DNA of 64,000 bases from contig NZ_FNVT01000004.1 in assembly GCF_900108335.1 (NCBI RefSeq), positions 682,001-746,000 of the forward strand, given 5' to 3'. Below are positions 50,705 to 57,565 of the stretch, in pieces. Position numbers and translations under genes: made by a program. This DNA comes from Nonomuraea solani (lineage in GTDB: Bacteria; Actinomycetota; Actinomycetes; Streptosporangiales; Streptosporangiaceae). Under the pieces are notes generated by a model. The model searched no databases. It was not told the DNA's origin and saw only the letters and a program-made list of their open reading frames with translations. Every line of letters starts with the position of its first letter. The first letter of the stretch is position 1.

Positions 50705-51704
50705 GGGTTCCTCCGTCCATCAGCCAGCCCGCGATCGCGTCGCTGACGGGCAGCCCGGCCCAGAGTTCGACGAAACCCCACGCGCCGTTGGAGTTCAGCT
50801 CCAGGAACACGTACTCGCCGCCGGGCGTGACGATGAGGTCCAGAGCGGCGTAGGTGAGGCCGGTCTCGGCGACCAGCCGGGCGCAGCGCCGGGCCACGCC
50901 GGCGGGCAGCTCGTGCGGCCCGTACCGGACGCGGTCGTTGTCGTAGTGCCGCCAGTCCTCGCGCGCGGCGGGCGAGTCGGAGGCGTCGATCTCGGCCGCG
51001 AACACCCGCTCGCCGACCACGATCACCCGCAGTTCGACGGCCTTGTCCACGTACGGCTGCAGGATGACGGGCTCGTGCCGGAGCCGGTGCCGGGAGGTGA
51101 GGTGGCGCCGGGTGACCACGGTCGTGTACGCCCGATGCGGCGCCCCGTCCACCTGGAACCGCTCGGCCGCGATCTGCTTGGCCACCAGCCGCCCGCCGGA
51201 TCTCTCGTAGGCCGGGACGAGCTCGGCGGGATCGTTCGTGTACGTCGTGTCGGGCACGTCGAAACCCAGCTCGATGGCCTTGGCCAGGTGGAAGACCTTG
51301 TTGTGCGCGCGCAGCTCGTCGGCGCGGCGGCCGGGCAGCCAGCGGGCGTCCAGCAGGCTCCACACGCCGTCGAGCATGACCTCGGCCTGCAGCTCGGCGT
51401 GCGCCCGCTGACCGGCGTCACCCACGGCGTCCGCCCTGGGGCCGCTGGGCCGGCTGCGCCACACCGCGGTGATCTTCGACAGGTCGATGCTTCGCGTGCC
51501 CGTGTCGAGCAGCAGCCGCCGCTCGTTCTCGCGGAACGACGCGGTGATCCGGCTGCTGCCGGGAAAGTCCCCGTTGTCCCACCACAGCACGGGGACGGGG
51601 CCCACGGGATCGCCGGAGCCCACCAGGTGGGCGCCGCGCCGCCGCAGCGCGGCCAGCACCCGCTCGGCGGCGCCGTCCCCGCGCTCGCTCATGATCATGA
51701 TCAC
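50694..51704 (-). CDS. ATP-grasp peptide ligase (graspetide/MvdC-D type)
   Basis: An ATP-grasp enzyme of about 336 aa. A pre-ATP-grasp domain (about 1-115) leads to nucleotide-binding segments KVFHLAKAIELGFDVPDT and GGRLVAKQIAAERF. The metal-binding end is TYAALDLIVTPGGEYVFLELNSNGAWGF, close to the FLExNPxGxW motif of microviridin-type ligases. These enzymes activate Asp/Glu side chains by phosphorylation and join them to Ser/Thr/Lys side chains, making macrolactones or lactams. Starts at GTG 51704 or ATG 51698/51692 are possible, with AGGGG near 51714-51719. It is directly downstream of the precursor and is the defining gene of the cluster. Confidence 0.87.
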   Translation of the reverse strand: MIMIMSERGDGAAERVLAALRRRGAHLVGSGDPVGPVPVLWWDNGDFPGSSRITASFRENERRLLLDTGTRSIDLSKITAVWRSRPSGPRADAVGDAGQRAHAELQAEVMLDGVWSLLDARWLPGRRADELRAHNKVFHLAKAIELGFDVPDTTYTNDPAELVPAYERSGGRLVAKQIAAERFQVDGAPHRAYTTVVTRRHLTSRHRLRHEPVILQPYVDKAVELRVIVVGERVFAAEIDASDSPAAREDWRHYDNDRVRYGPHELPAGVARRCARLVAETGLTYAALDLIVTPGGEYVFLELNSNGAWGFVELWAGLPVSDAIAGWLMDGGTHDV

Positions 51705-51726
51705 TGCCCCGGTCCCCTTTCACACG

Positions 51727-51760
51727 AAAAGGCGTGGCGGGCCGGTCGGCCCGCCACGCC
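51727..51760 (-). terminator. Strong hairpin plus T4 between precursor and ligase genes
   Basis: Arms GGCGTGGCGGGCC (51731-51743) and GGCCCGCCACGCC (51748-51760) pair perfectly over 13 bp with a 4-nt loop. On the minus strand the stem is followed at once by TTTT (complement of 51727-51730). It begins 9 bp after the precursor stop and ends about 8-12 bp before the ligase ribosome site. Read as a partial terminator or 3' stabiliser, it would give more precursor mRNA than enzyme mRNA. Confidence 0.8.
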
Positions 51761-51769
51761 GGTCACCAC

Positions 51770-51919
51770 TTAGATCAGCCACCACTCGTAGGGCACGTCA
51801 TCGAGCGTCCAGGCGCTGGCCTGCCACTCCTTCTTGCGGCTGCCCGCCACGTCGCCGAGCTCGGCGTCGGTCAACTCCGCACCCGCGAAAGGCAGGTCGT
51901 CAATCGTGATCTTCGACAT
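51770..51919 (-). CDS. Graspetide-type RiPP precursor peptide
   Basis: A 49-aa peptide from ATG 51917-51919 (GGAGGGG 7 bp upstream) to TAA 51770-51772. The leader (1-26) is acidic and includes ITIDDLPFAGAELTD and ELGDVAG, an ELxxVxG-type end like double-glycine leaders cut by C39 peptidases after residue 26. The predicted core (27-49) starts SRKKEWQ and ends with WTLDDVPYEWWLI. Donors for side-chain bonds are K29, K30, S35 and T38; acceptors are E31, D40, D41 and E45. It is the first gene of the operon with the ATP-grasp ligase. The core motif is not the microviridin one. Confidence 0.85.
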   Translation of the reverse strand: MSKITIDDLPFAGAELTDAELGDVAGSRKKEWQASAWTLDDVPYEWWLI

Positions 51920-51973
51920 CGTCGTTCCCCTCCGGCCGCCCGTTGGACGGCCCTTGTTCCGCTTGCGTGGAGA

Positions 51974-52001
51974 AATCTAGGAACGACGGCTTGGAAGTCA
52001 C
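51974..52001 (-). promoter_or_regulatory. Candidate promoter of the peptide operon
   Basis: On the minus strand GTGACT (complement of 51996-52001) and TAGATT (complement of 51974-51979) are separated by 16 bp, near the vegetative -35/-10 pattern. The start of transcription would be about 45-50 nt before the precursor ATG. The adjacent GGTTCCC/GTTCC steps were not resolved into an operator. Confidence 0.4.
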
Positions 52002-52097
52002 TTGGGAACCACTGCCGATGGCCCGCTGCTTAGGAGCGAGCGGGTGGCGGGCGGGCGTTCTCCCGCTGGGCTTCGGCCGGGGAGCCTCTTGGGGGTG

Positions 52098-52910
52098 TCA
52101 GGCGTTCGCCAGGACCTTTCGGAGGATCGCCGCGAACTCCTCCGGGTGTCCGATGAAACCCCCGTGGTCGCCAGGGAACTCCACCAGCGCCGCGCCGAGC
52201 AGATCGGCCACCGCCACCGAGGTCCGGGACGTGGTCAGGTGGCCCGACTCGACCCCGATCCCCACGACGATCCGGCCGGGACCTGCCTTCACCGCGGCGG
52301 CGTCGGGCAGGTAGTGGGTGGTGCCGCGCAGTTCGTGGGCGAAGAAGCGGGCGCCGTCGGCCTGCACCTGCTCGGGAACCTCGGCAGGAGGCCCGACGGG
52401 CGCGCCCTCGTCACCCTGCTCGAACCCCGCGCTCCCCATGAACTGCGCGAACGCCGCCCCCAGCCCGTCCCGGTGGAAGGTCGCGATCATGGCGTCCACC
52501 TCGGCGAGTCGCTCGGCGGCGTCGGGCAGCAGGCCCAGCGTGGGCGGCTCGTGGGCGACGAGCGTACGGATCCGCCGGGGATGCCGCGCGGCCAGGGCGA
52601 GCCCCGTCACCGCGCCGCCGCTGCTGCCGAACAGGTCGGCGGAGTCGGCCCCCATCGCGTCCAGGATGGCCGCCACGTCGTCGGCGCGCAGCTCAGGGGT
52701 GGAGTCCTGAGCGGGATCCGCCAGCACGCTGCCCGAGATGCCGCGCGGGTCGTGCGTGACCACCGTGTGATCACTCGCCAGCGCGTCGGCCAGCGGCGCG
52801 AAGTCCCCGGCGGCCATCGGCGCACCCATGATGACCAGCAGCGGCCCGGAGCCGCGTACCTCGTAACGCAGTCGCACATCGGCCAGTTCGAGAACGTGGG
52901 TGGTCGCCAT
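52098..52910 (-). CDS. Alpha/beta hydrolase
   Basis: A 270-aa enzyme from ATG 52908-52910 with a GGAAGGAAGA-type site upstream. The fold markers are the HDPRG strand-loop (TVVTHDPRGISGS), the nucleophile elbow LFGSSGGAVTGLALAARHP (Ser in GSSGG), and a C-terminal His in EFPGDHGGFIGHPEEF. It belongs to the broad esterase/haloperoxidase-like group; the substrate is unknown. It lies upstream of the peptide operon on the same strand, with about 180 bp between, so it is probably a separate unit. Confidence 0.87.
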   Translation of the reverse strand: MATTHVLELADVRLRYEVRGSGPLLVIMGAPMAAGDFAPLADALASDHTVVTHDPRGISGSVLADPAQDSTPELRADDVAAILDAMGADSADLFGSSGGAVTGLALAARHPRRIRTLVAHEPPTLGLLPDAAERLAEVDAMIATFHRDGLGAAFAQFMGSAGFEQGDEGAPVGPPAEVPEQVQADGARFFAHELRGTTHYLPDAAAVKAGPGRIVVGIGVESGHLTTSRTSVAVADLLGAALVEFPGDHGGFIGHPEEFAAILRKVLANA

Positions 52911-53000
52911 GGCGAGGTCTTCCTTCCAACGGTTGTCCATGTCGGAGGTTGGACCGCCGCTGACCAGGAAACTCATCGGTGGCCCCCGCTTCGCCAAGTT

Positions 53001-54590
53001 TCACGTGGAACGCGGGAACCGGCCCTTGATCACCCGTACGTCCGCGGCCGGCCCCGCCAGCCGGCCCGCCCAGCCGACCGCCGCCCGCAACGACGGCTCG
53101 GGCGGGTGGTAGGTGTTGGCGGCCGACCACCACCAGCGCTTCTCCCGGGGCGGTTCGGCGGCCAGCACGGCGGCCGCCAGCCCCGGCGGGCACGTGATCT
53201 GCTCCCACTGCGCGCGGCGCAACCGCAGGTAGAGCAGGCCCTTCAGGCCCTCCAGCGGCCCGAGGTCCGTGATGGCGGTCGCGTCGGCGAGGTCCAGCGC
53301 GTACAGGCGAGGGCACGACAGCAGCGGCGTCAGGTCCACCGGCCGGTCGGTGCGGAGCGTCACGGTGCGGAGCGTGCCGTGGCCCGCCAGCGGCGCCAGG
53401 TCGACGGCGTCCATGGTCAGGTCGAGCCGCTCCACCGGGGTGTCGCGCAGCGGGGTCAGGTCGGCGCCGGGACAGTTTTCGACCGTGACCTGCCACAACG
53501 TCTGCGCCCCGCGTACGGGCCCGAAGTCGGCCCACGGGGCGTCGATCACCTTCAGGCGCTCGATCCCCGAGTGCAGGCCGCGCATGGTGGCCGCGTTCGC
53601 CCCGGTGACCGTCAGCGAGCGGGACTCCTCATAAGGCTCCTCGACCTCGATCCACACCTCGCCGTCCTCGGTCCGGTGGGCTCCGGCCCGCAGCGCGGTC
53701 ACGTGCCGCCGCAGCAGGGCGGTCACCGAGTCGGCGACATAGACGGCGCCGTCGTCGTACCGCGTGCCGATGCGGATGACCTGCCCGGGCCGCCCGCCGG
53801 GACCCGGCGCCAAATCCACGGCGAGGAAGTCGCCGGAGGCGCCGGTGGCGAACGGAAGCCAGCACGGATGGTCCGACACCCTGCGCACCGCCTGCGGCGG
53901 GCCTGTGCTGGTGATGAGCGGCTGGACGCGCCAGTCGTGGTGCCCGCCGGCCCACCAGCGGTTCTCCTTGCGGCTATGGTGCTCCAGCGTCTCCAGGCCG
54001 AACCAGGGATATCCGGCCAGCAGACCGATGCCGCCGTCGCCGTCGATGTGGGAGTAGAGGGCGCGCAGGTCGGCGGGCAGTGACGCGGGCAGCCGGGCTT
54101 CGATCCGGTCGCGGTAGTCCGTCGACAGCGCGGGCGGCGGCGCGTAGGTGTCCCTGCCCAGGACCCGGTCACGCCCCCGTAAGTACGCCCCCAGCAAGGC
54201 GATCGCCTCGACCGGGTCACCGGCGGGCGTGGCGTTCACCGGGCCCGGCTGGAGTGTCCCCGGCTCCGCGGGCCGCGCGTTGCGGTCGAGCACGTACAGG
54301 AACCCGCCCGCGCCGTCACGTTCCAGCGCCCCGCTGATCACCGCCTCGAACCGCCCCCTGGCCTCGACGACCAGCTCCACGGTGAGCTGACCACCCGCCA
54401 GGTCGGCGATGGCGCACAACTCCTCGTGCGGGTCGGCCTCGCCGTCGACGTCGCCCGGCTCGTAGACGAACCCGCTATGCCCGGACCCGCCGTCGCCGTC
54501 CGCGTAACCCCGTAACTCGGCCCGCCGCCAGCCCTGAGGCCCGGCCGCCGCGATCTTCCCGGCCAGGGCCTGGAGCAGCTCGGTGATCAT
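53001..54590 (-). CDS. SMI1/KNR4-type protein with leucine-rich-like repeats
   Basis: A 529-aa soluble protein. An N-terminal domain (about 1-110) with LRGYADGDGGSGHSGFVYEPGD resembles immunity or sensor modules. The middle (about 165-320) is SMI1/KNR4-like (ARLPASLPADLRALYSHIDGDGG, GLETLEHHSR). The C-terminal third (about 370-480) has short leucine-rich repeats such as DLTPLRDTPVERLDL, DLAPLAGHGTLRTVTL and DLTPLLSCPRLYALDL. SUKH/SMI1 proteins are frequently immunity partners of secreted toxins or scaffold proteins; no toxin gene is adjacent. Function unknown. Confidence 0.72.
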   Translation of the reverse strand: MITELLQALAGKIAAAGPQGWRRAELRGYADGDGGSGHSGFVYEPGDVDGEADPHEELCAIADLAGGQLTVELVVEARGRFEAVISGALERDGAGGFLYVLDRNARPAEPGTLQPGPVNATPAGDPVEAIALLGAYLRGRDRVLGRDTYAPPPALSTDYRDRIEARLPASLPADLRALYSHIDGDGGIGLLAGYPWFGLETLEHHSRKENRWWAGGHHDWRVQPLITSTGPPQAVRRVSDHPCWLPFATGASGDFLAVDLAPGPGGRPGQVIRIGTRYDDGAVYVADSVTALLRRHVTALRAGAHRTEDGEVWIEVEEPYEESRSLTVTGANAATMRGLHSGIERLKVIDAPWADFGPVRGAQTLWQVTVENCPGADLTPLRDTPVERLDLTMDAVDLAPLAGHGTLRTVTLRTDRPVDLTPLLSCPRLYALDLADATAITDLGPLEGLKGLLYLRLRRAQWEQITCPPGLAAAVLAAEPPREKRWWWSAANTYHPPEPSLRAAVGWAGRLAGPAADVRVIKGRFPRST

Positions 54591-54684
54591 GAGATCTAGC
54601 GTACGGATCCCGGGGACGCGTCAGGGACGTTCTCAGGGTCGTCCCCGACGCTCGCGCCCCCGGGATGCCGCAGAATCTTGCGTT

Positions 54685-55386
54685 ATGAGGATGAAGAGCG
54701 TGGTCGGGATCGCTGGTCTGCTGGGGCTCGCGGCGGTGCTGACCGGATGCGGTTTCGGCCCCACGGACGAGGAGACCAAGGCGTACGACGTCAACGACAA
54801 GGTGGCGGCCCTGCGAGTGGAGACCGACTCCGGAAACATCGAGGTGGTCGAGTCGGAGCGGCAGGGGATCCGCGTGACCGAGCGGCTGATGTGGCGCAAG
54901 AACAAGCCGGAGACCAGCCACCAGGTGCAGGGCGACACGCTGGCCCTGACCTTCAGGTGCCCGAACACGTGGGGGCTCGGCGCCGCCGGCACGACCTGCG
55001 ACGTGAGCTACGAGGTCGAGGTGCCCAAGGGGCTGCGCGTCAACGCCACCTCCGACTCCGGGACGCTGACGCTGCGCAACCTGTCCGGCGACCTGGAGGC
55101 CCAGTCCGACTCGGGCGAGATCGAGGCCGCCGGGCTGGCAGGTAAGAGCGTCACAGTGAAGAACGACTCCGGCTCCGTCGAACTCGTCTTCACCGGGACG
55201 CCCGACAAGGTCAGGTCCACCACGGACTCCGGCGACATCTCGGTACGCGTGCCGGAGGGGCCGTACAACGTGGTCGCCAAAACCGACTCGGGCGACAAGA
55301 ACGTCGAGGCGGCCACCGACGCCAAGGCCACCCGCAAGATCGAGCTGACCACCGACTCGGGCAACCTCGAGGTCCTCAAGCCTTAG
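54685..55386 (+). CDS. DUF4097-type beta-strand repeat lipoprotein
   Basis: A 233-aa exported lipoprotein. The signal ends in the lipobox VLTGC (Cys near residue 21). The mature part is a repeated beta-helix of TDSGNIEV / SDSGTLTLRN / SDSGEIEA / NDSGSVEL / TDSGDISV / TDSGNLEV units, spaced about 20-25 residues apart, typical of DUF4097 adhesin-like domains. Such proteins often sit with membrane-stress regulators. It converges with the CU044_5270-type gene (11-bp overlap), whose sigma partner lies just beyond. ATG 54685 is chosen from the signal peptide; no strong ribosome site is seen. Confidence 0.82.
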   Translation: MRMKSVVGIAGLLGLAAVLTGCGFGPTDEETKAYDVNDKVAALRVETDSGNIEVVESERQGIRVTERLMWRKNKPETSHQVQGDTLALTFRCPNTWGLGAAGTTCDVSYEVEVPKGLRVNATSDSGTLTLRNLSGDLEAQSDSGEIEAAGLAGKSVTVKNDSGSVELVFTGTPDKVRSTTDSGDISVRVPEGPYNVVAKTDSGDKNVEAATDAKATRKIELTTDSGNLEVLKP

Positions 55387-56332
55387 GCCGGGGCGCCTCG
55401 TCGGTCCAGCCCAGCCGCTTGACCAGGTACGACTCGAACATCTTGCCCTCGGCAACCGACTCGTCCTGTACGGCGAGCAACTCGCCGCCGTCCCGGTCGA
55501 TGAGGATCCGATGACGAAGGCCACGGTCGTCGTACGTCAGCGCGACCCCGGCCCGGCCGTCGAGGTCGGTGACACCGTCGGCCACCTGGACACCCGGCAG
55601 GCCGGCGAGCATCCGGTACACCGCCGCCCTCGTGCCCGGCGTGCTCTCGGTGTCGAGGAGCAGCCACTTGCCGGCCGCCCAGAGCCATCCGTTCTCGTCG
55701 CCCGGCTCTTTCGTGGTGAGCTGCCGCAGCAACTCGGCCTTGAGCGCCCCGGCCTCGGTGGGCAGTTCCGGCACGGGGTCGAGCGACAGTCCCAGGGAAC
55801 TGAAGTAGACCCTGCCGAGCTGACACTTGTCACCGGCCGGGCAGAGTTCGGGCGAACCGGCCTCCTTCCACGCCCGCTCGTCGGCGGGCGTGAACGGCTT
55901 GGCGGAGACCTCGCCTCGATCGGTCTGCCGCCGCCCCAGCCTGTTCACCCACAGCACGTCCTTGACCCGCCACTCGGCGACGAACGTGGGATCGGCCTTG
56001 GTTCTGATCCGCGACACCTGCTCCATCTCCCGCCGCCACCACTCGCCGGCGCCCGGGGGCTGAGCGGCCAGCCGGTCCGCCGCCGCGTCGAGCACCGCCG
56101 CCGGCTCCGGCGTCGCGGCCGTGTTGATCTCCGACCCGCCGAGCATGGGCACCGCCACATAGCCGCCGACCAGCACCAGACTGACGGCCGCGGCCGCGAG
56201 TATCGCCCGGGAAAAGGCGGGCAGGCGTCGTGGCCCGGCCAGCACCCGCGCGCGGACCGCCATCGTCCTGGTCTCGTCGGCCGGCGGTACGTCCGGCATC
56301 ACGTCGTCGATGAGCTGGAACTCCTTCATCAC
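55376..56332 (-). CDS. CU044_5270-type membrane protein (second copy)
   Basis: A 318-aa single-pass protein, paralogous in layout to 44789-45964. A cytoplasmic head (about 1-35, LIDDVMPDVPPADETRTMAVRAR) precedes one helix (about 42-62, FSRAILAAAAVSLVLVGGYV) and an outside domain with PGAGEWWRREMEQVSRIRTK and AGVALTYDDRGLRHRILIDRDGGELLAVQ. The start overlaps the sigma stop by 4 nt. The role is probably sensing or sigma inhibition, inferred from the pairing. The outside domain is shorter than in the first copy by about 70 residues. Confidence 0.8.
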   Translation of the reverse strand: MMKEFQLIDDVMPDVPPADETRTMAVRARVLAGPRRLPAFSRAILAAAAVSLVLVGGYVAVPMLGGSEINTAATPEPAAVLDAAADRLAAQPPGAGEWWRREMEQVSRIRTKADPTFVAEWRVKDVLWVNRLGRRQTDRGEVSAKPFTPADERAWKEAGSPELCPAGDKCQLGRVYFSSLGLSLDPVPELPTEAGALKAELLRQLTTKEPGDENGWLWAAGKWLLLDTESTPGTRAAVYRMLAGLPGVQVADGVTDLDGRAGVALTYDDRGLRHRILIDRDGGELLAVQDESVAEGKMFESYLVKRLGWTDEAPRPKA

Positions 56333-56862
56333 ACCTCAACTCCCAGCGCGTCACGCAGTTTGGTCCTGGCCCGGCTCAGCCGGGAGGCGACGGTGCCGTA
56401 GGCGACGCCGAGCGCCGCGGCCACCTCGTCGTAGGTCAGCTCGCCGTACGCGACGAGCAGCACCACATCGCGCTCCCCGCGCGACAGGCCGGCCAGCGCG
56501 GCCGAGAGCTTTCGCACGCCCACCCCGGCGGCGACGCGATCTACGACCCGCTGGTCGTGGGGGTCGTCGGGGGCGGGCGGGCCGGATCTGGCCAGTGCCC
56601 GGTAACGCCGGACCTCGGCGCGCCGGTGCTTGCCGATGAGGTTGGTGGCGATGCCGTACAGCCAGGGTCTTACGCCGCCTTTGGTGGCGTCGAAGCTGCC
56701 GCGCCGCCGGAACGCGATGAGAAAGGTCTCGGCGGCGAGGTCTTCGGCGATGTCCAGGTCGAGGCGGCGGCCGACGTAGCGGCGTATCTCCTCGTAGTGC
56801 GCGTCGAAGACGGTGGCGAATCGCTCGGGGTCGGCGACCGCTCCGTCCAGGGACATGATCAT
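56329..56862 (-). CDS. ECF RNA polymerase sigma factor (second copy)
   Basis: A 177-aa sigma factor. Region 2 is FATVFDAHYEEIRRYVGRRL and DIAEDLAAETFLIAFRRR, with GGVRPWLYGIATNLIGKHRR linking to region 3. Region 4 is LSRGERDVVLLVAYGELTYDEVAAALGVAYGTVASRLSRARTKL. ATG 56860-56862 and an alternative ATG two codons later both fit. It forms a two-gene unit with the CU044_5270-type gene (4-nt overlap), as at 45961-46551. The two sigma factors share layout but only moderate sequence similarity. Confidence 0.93.
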   Translation of the reverse strand: MIMSLDGAVADPERFATVFDAHYEEIRRYVGRRLDLDIAEDLAAETFLIAFRRRGSFDATKGGVRPWLYGIATNLIGKHRRAEVRRYRALARSGPPAPDDPHDQRVVDRVAAGVGVRKLSAALAGLSRGERDVVLLVAYGELTYDEVAAALGVAYGTVASRLSRARTKLRDALGVEV

Positions 56863-56932
56863 GCAAGGGTCTCTCTTGCCGGGGTATGTGGACAGCAGTG
56901 ATTACCCGTTGGCGGGAGACCCTTCCAGACTT

Positions 56933-57565
56933 TTAATGCTTTCGCGGGACCAGCAGCCCCCGGTTGAACGCCTCGGTGACGGCCGCCGCGCGGTCGCCGA
57001 CGCCGAGCTTGCCGTAGATGTTCAGCAGGTGCGACTTGACCGTGGCCTCGGTGACGAACAGCTTCGCCGCCGTCTCCCTGTTCGTGGCCCCGCCCGCCAC
57101 GAGCTGGAGCACTTCGAGCTCCCGCTGGCTGAGCGGCCCCGCGGCGGACGAGCGCACACGGCTCATCAGCAGGGCAGCCGCCGACGGCGCGAGCACCGCC
57201 TCGCCCCGCGCCGTCGCCCGGACCGCCCGCAACAGCTCGTCTCGGGGCGCGTCCTTGAGCAGGTAGCCGGTGGCGCCCGCCTCGATGGCGGGCAGCACGT
57301 GGCTGTCGGTGTCGTACGTCGTCAGCACCAGCACCCGCACCCCGCCCGCGAGCCCGGCCAGCTCCCTGGTCGCGCTCACGCCGTCCATCCCCGGCATGCG
57401 CAGGTCCATGAGCACCACGTCGGGCCGCAGCGCCTCGACGAGCCGGACCGCCTCGGCCCCGTCGCCGGCCTCACCGACCACCTCGAAGTCGGGCTCGCGC
57501 GCGAACATGCTGCTCAGCCCGTCTCTGACCACCGGATGATCGTCCACGATCAGCAACTTGATCAC
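56933..57565 (-). CDS. NarL/LuxR-type response regulator
   Basis: A 210-aa regulator starting at GTG 57563-57565 (GTGA overlap with the kinase stop). The receiver has VDDHPVVRDG, phospho-acceptor in VVLMDLRMPGMDG (about residue 53) and lysine in GYLLKDAPR. The LuxR domain has LSQRELEVLQLVAGGATNRETAAKL and TEATVKSHLLNIYGKLGV. Partner of the adjacent kinase. Its targets are unknown; the sigma pair on its left is on the same strand, 70 bp further, and could be one. Confidence 0.93.
   Translation of the reverse strand: MIKLLIVDDHPVVRDGLSSMFAREPDFEVVGEAGDGAEAVRLVEALRPDVVLMDLRMPGMDGVSATRELAGLAGGVRVLVLTTYDTDSHVLPAIEAGATGYLLKDAPRDELLRAVRATARGEAVLAPSAAALLMSRVRSSAAGPLSQRELEVLQLVAGGATNRETAAKLFVTEATVKSHLLNIYGKLGVGDRAAAVTEAFNRGLLVPRKH

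Noticed and set aside
44789..51919. Lanthipeptide, lasso peptide or sactipeptide cluster
   Set aside because: No LanB/C/M, asparagine-synthetase-like, PqqD or radical-SAM gene is present, and the precursor core has no cysteine; the only modifying enzyme visible is ATP-grasp.
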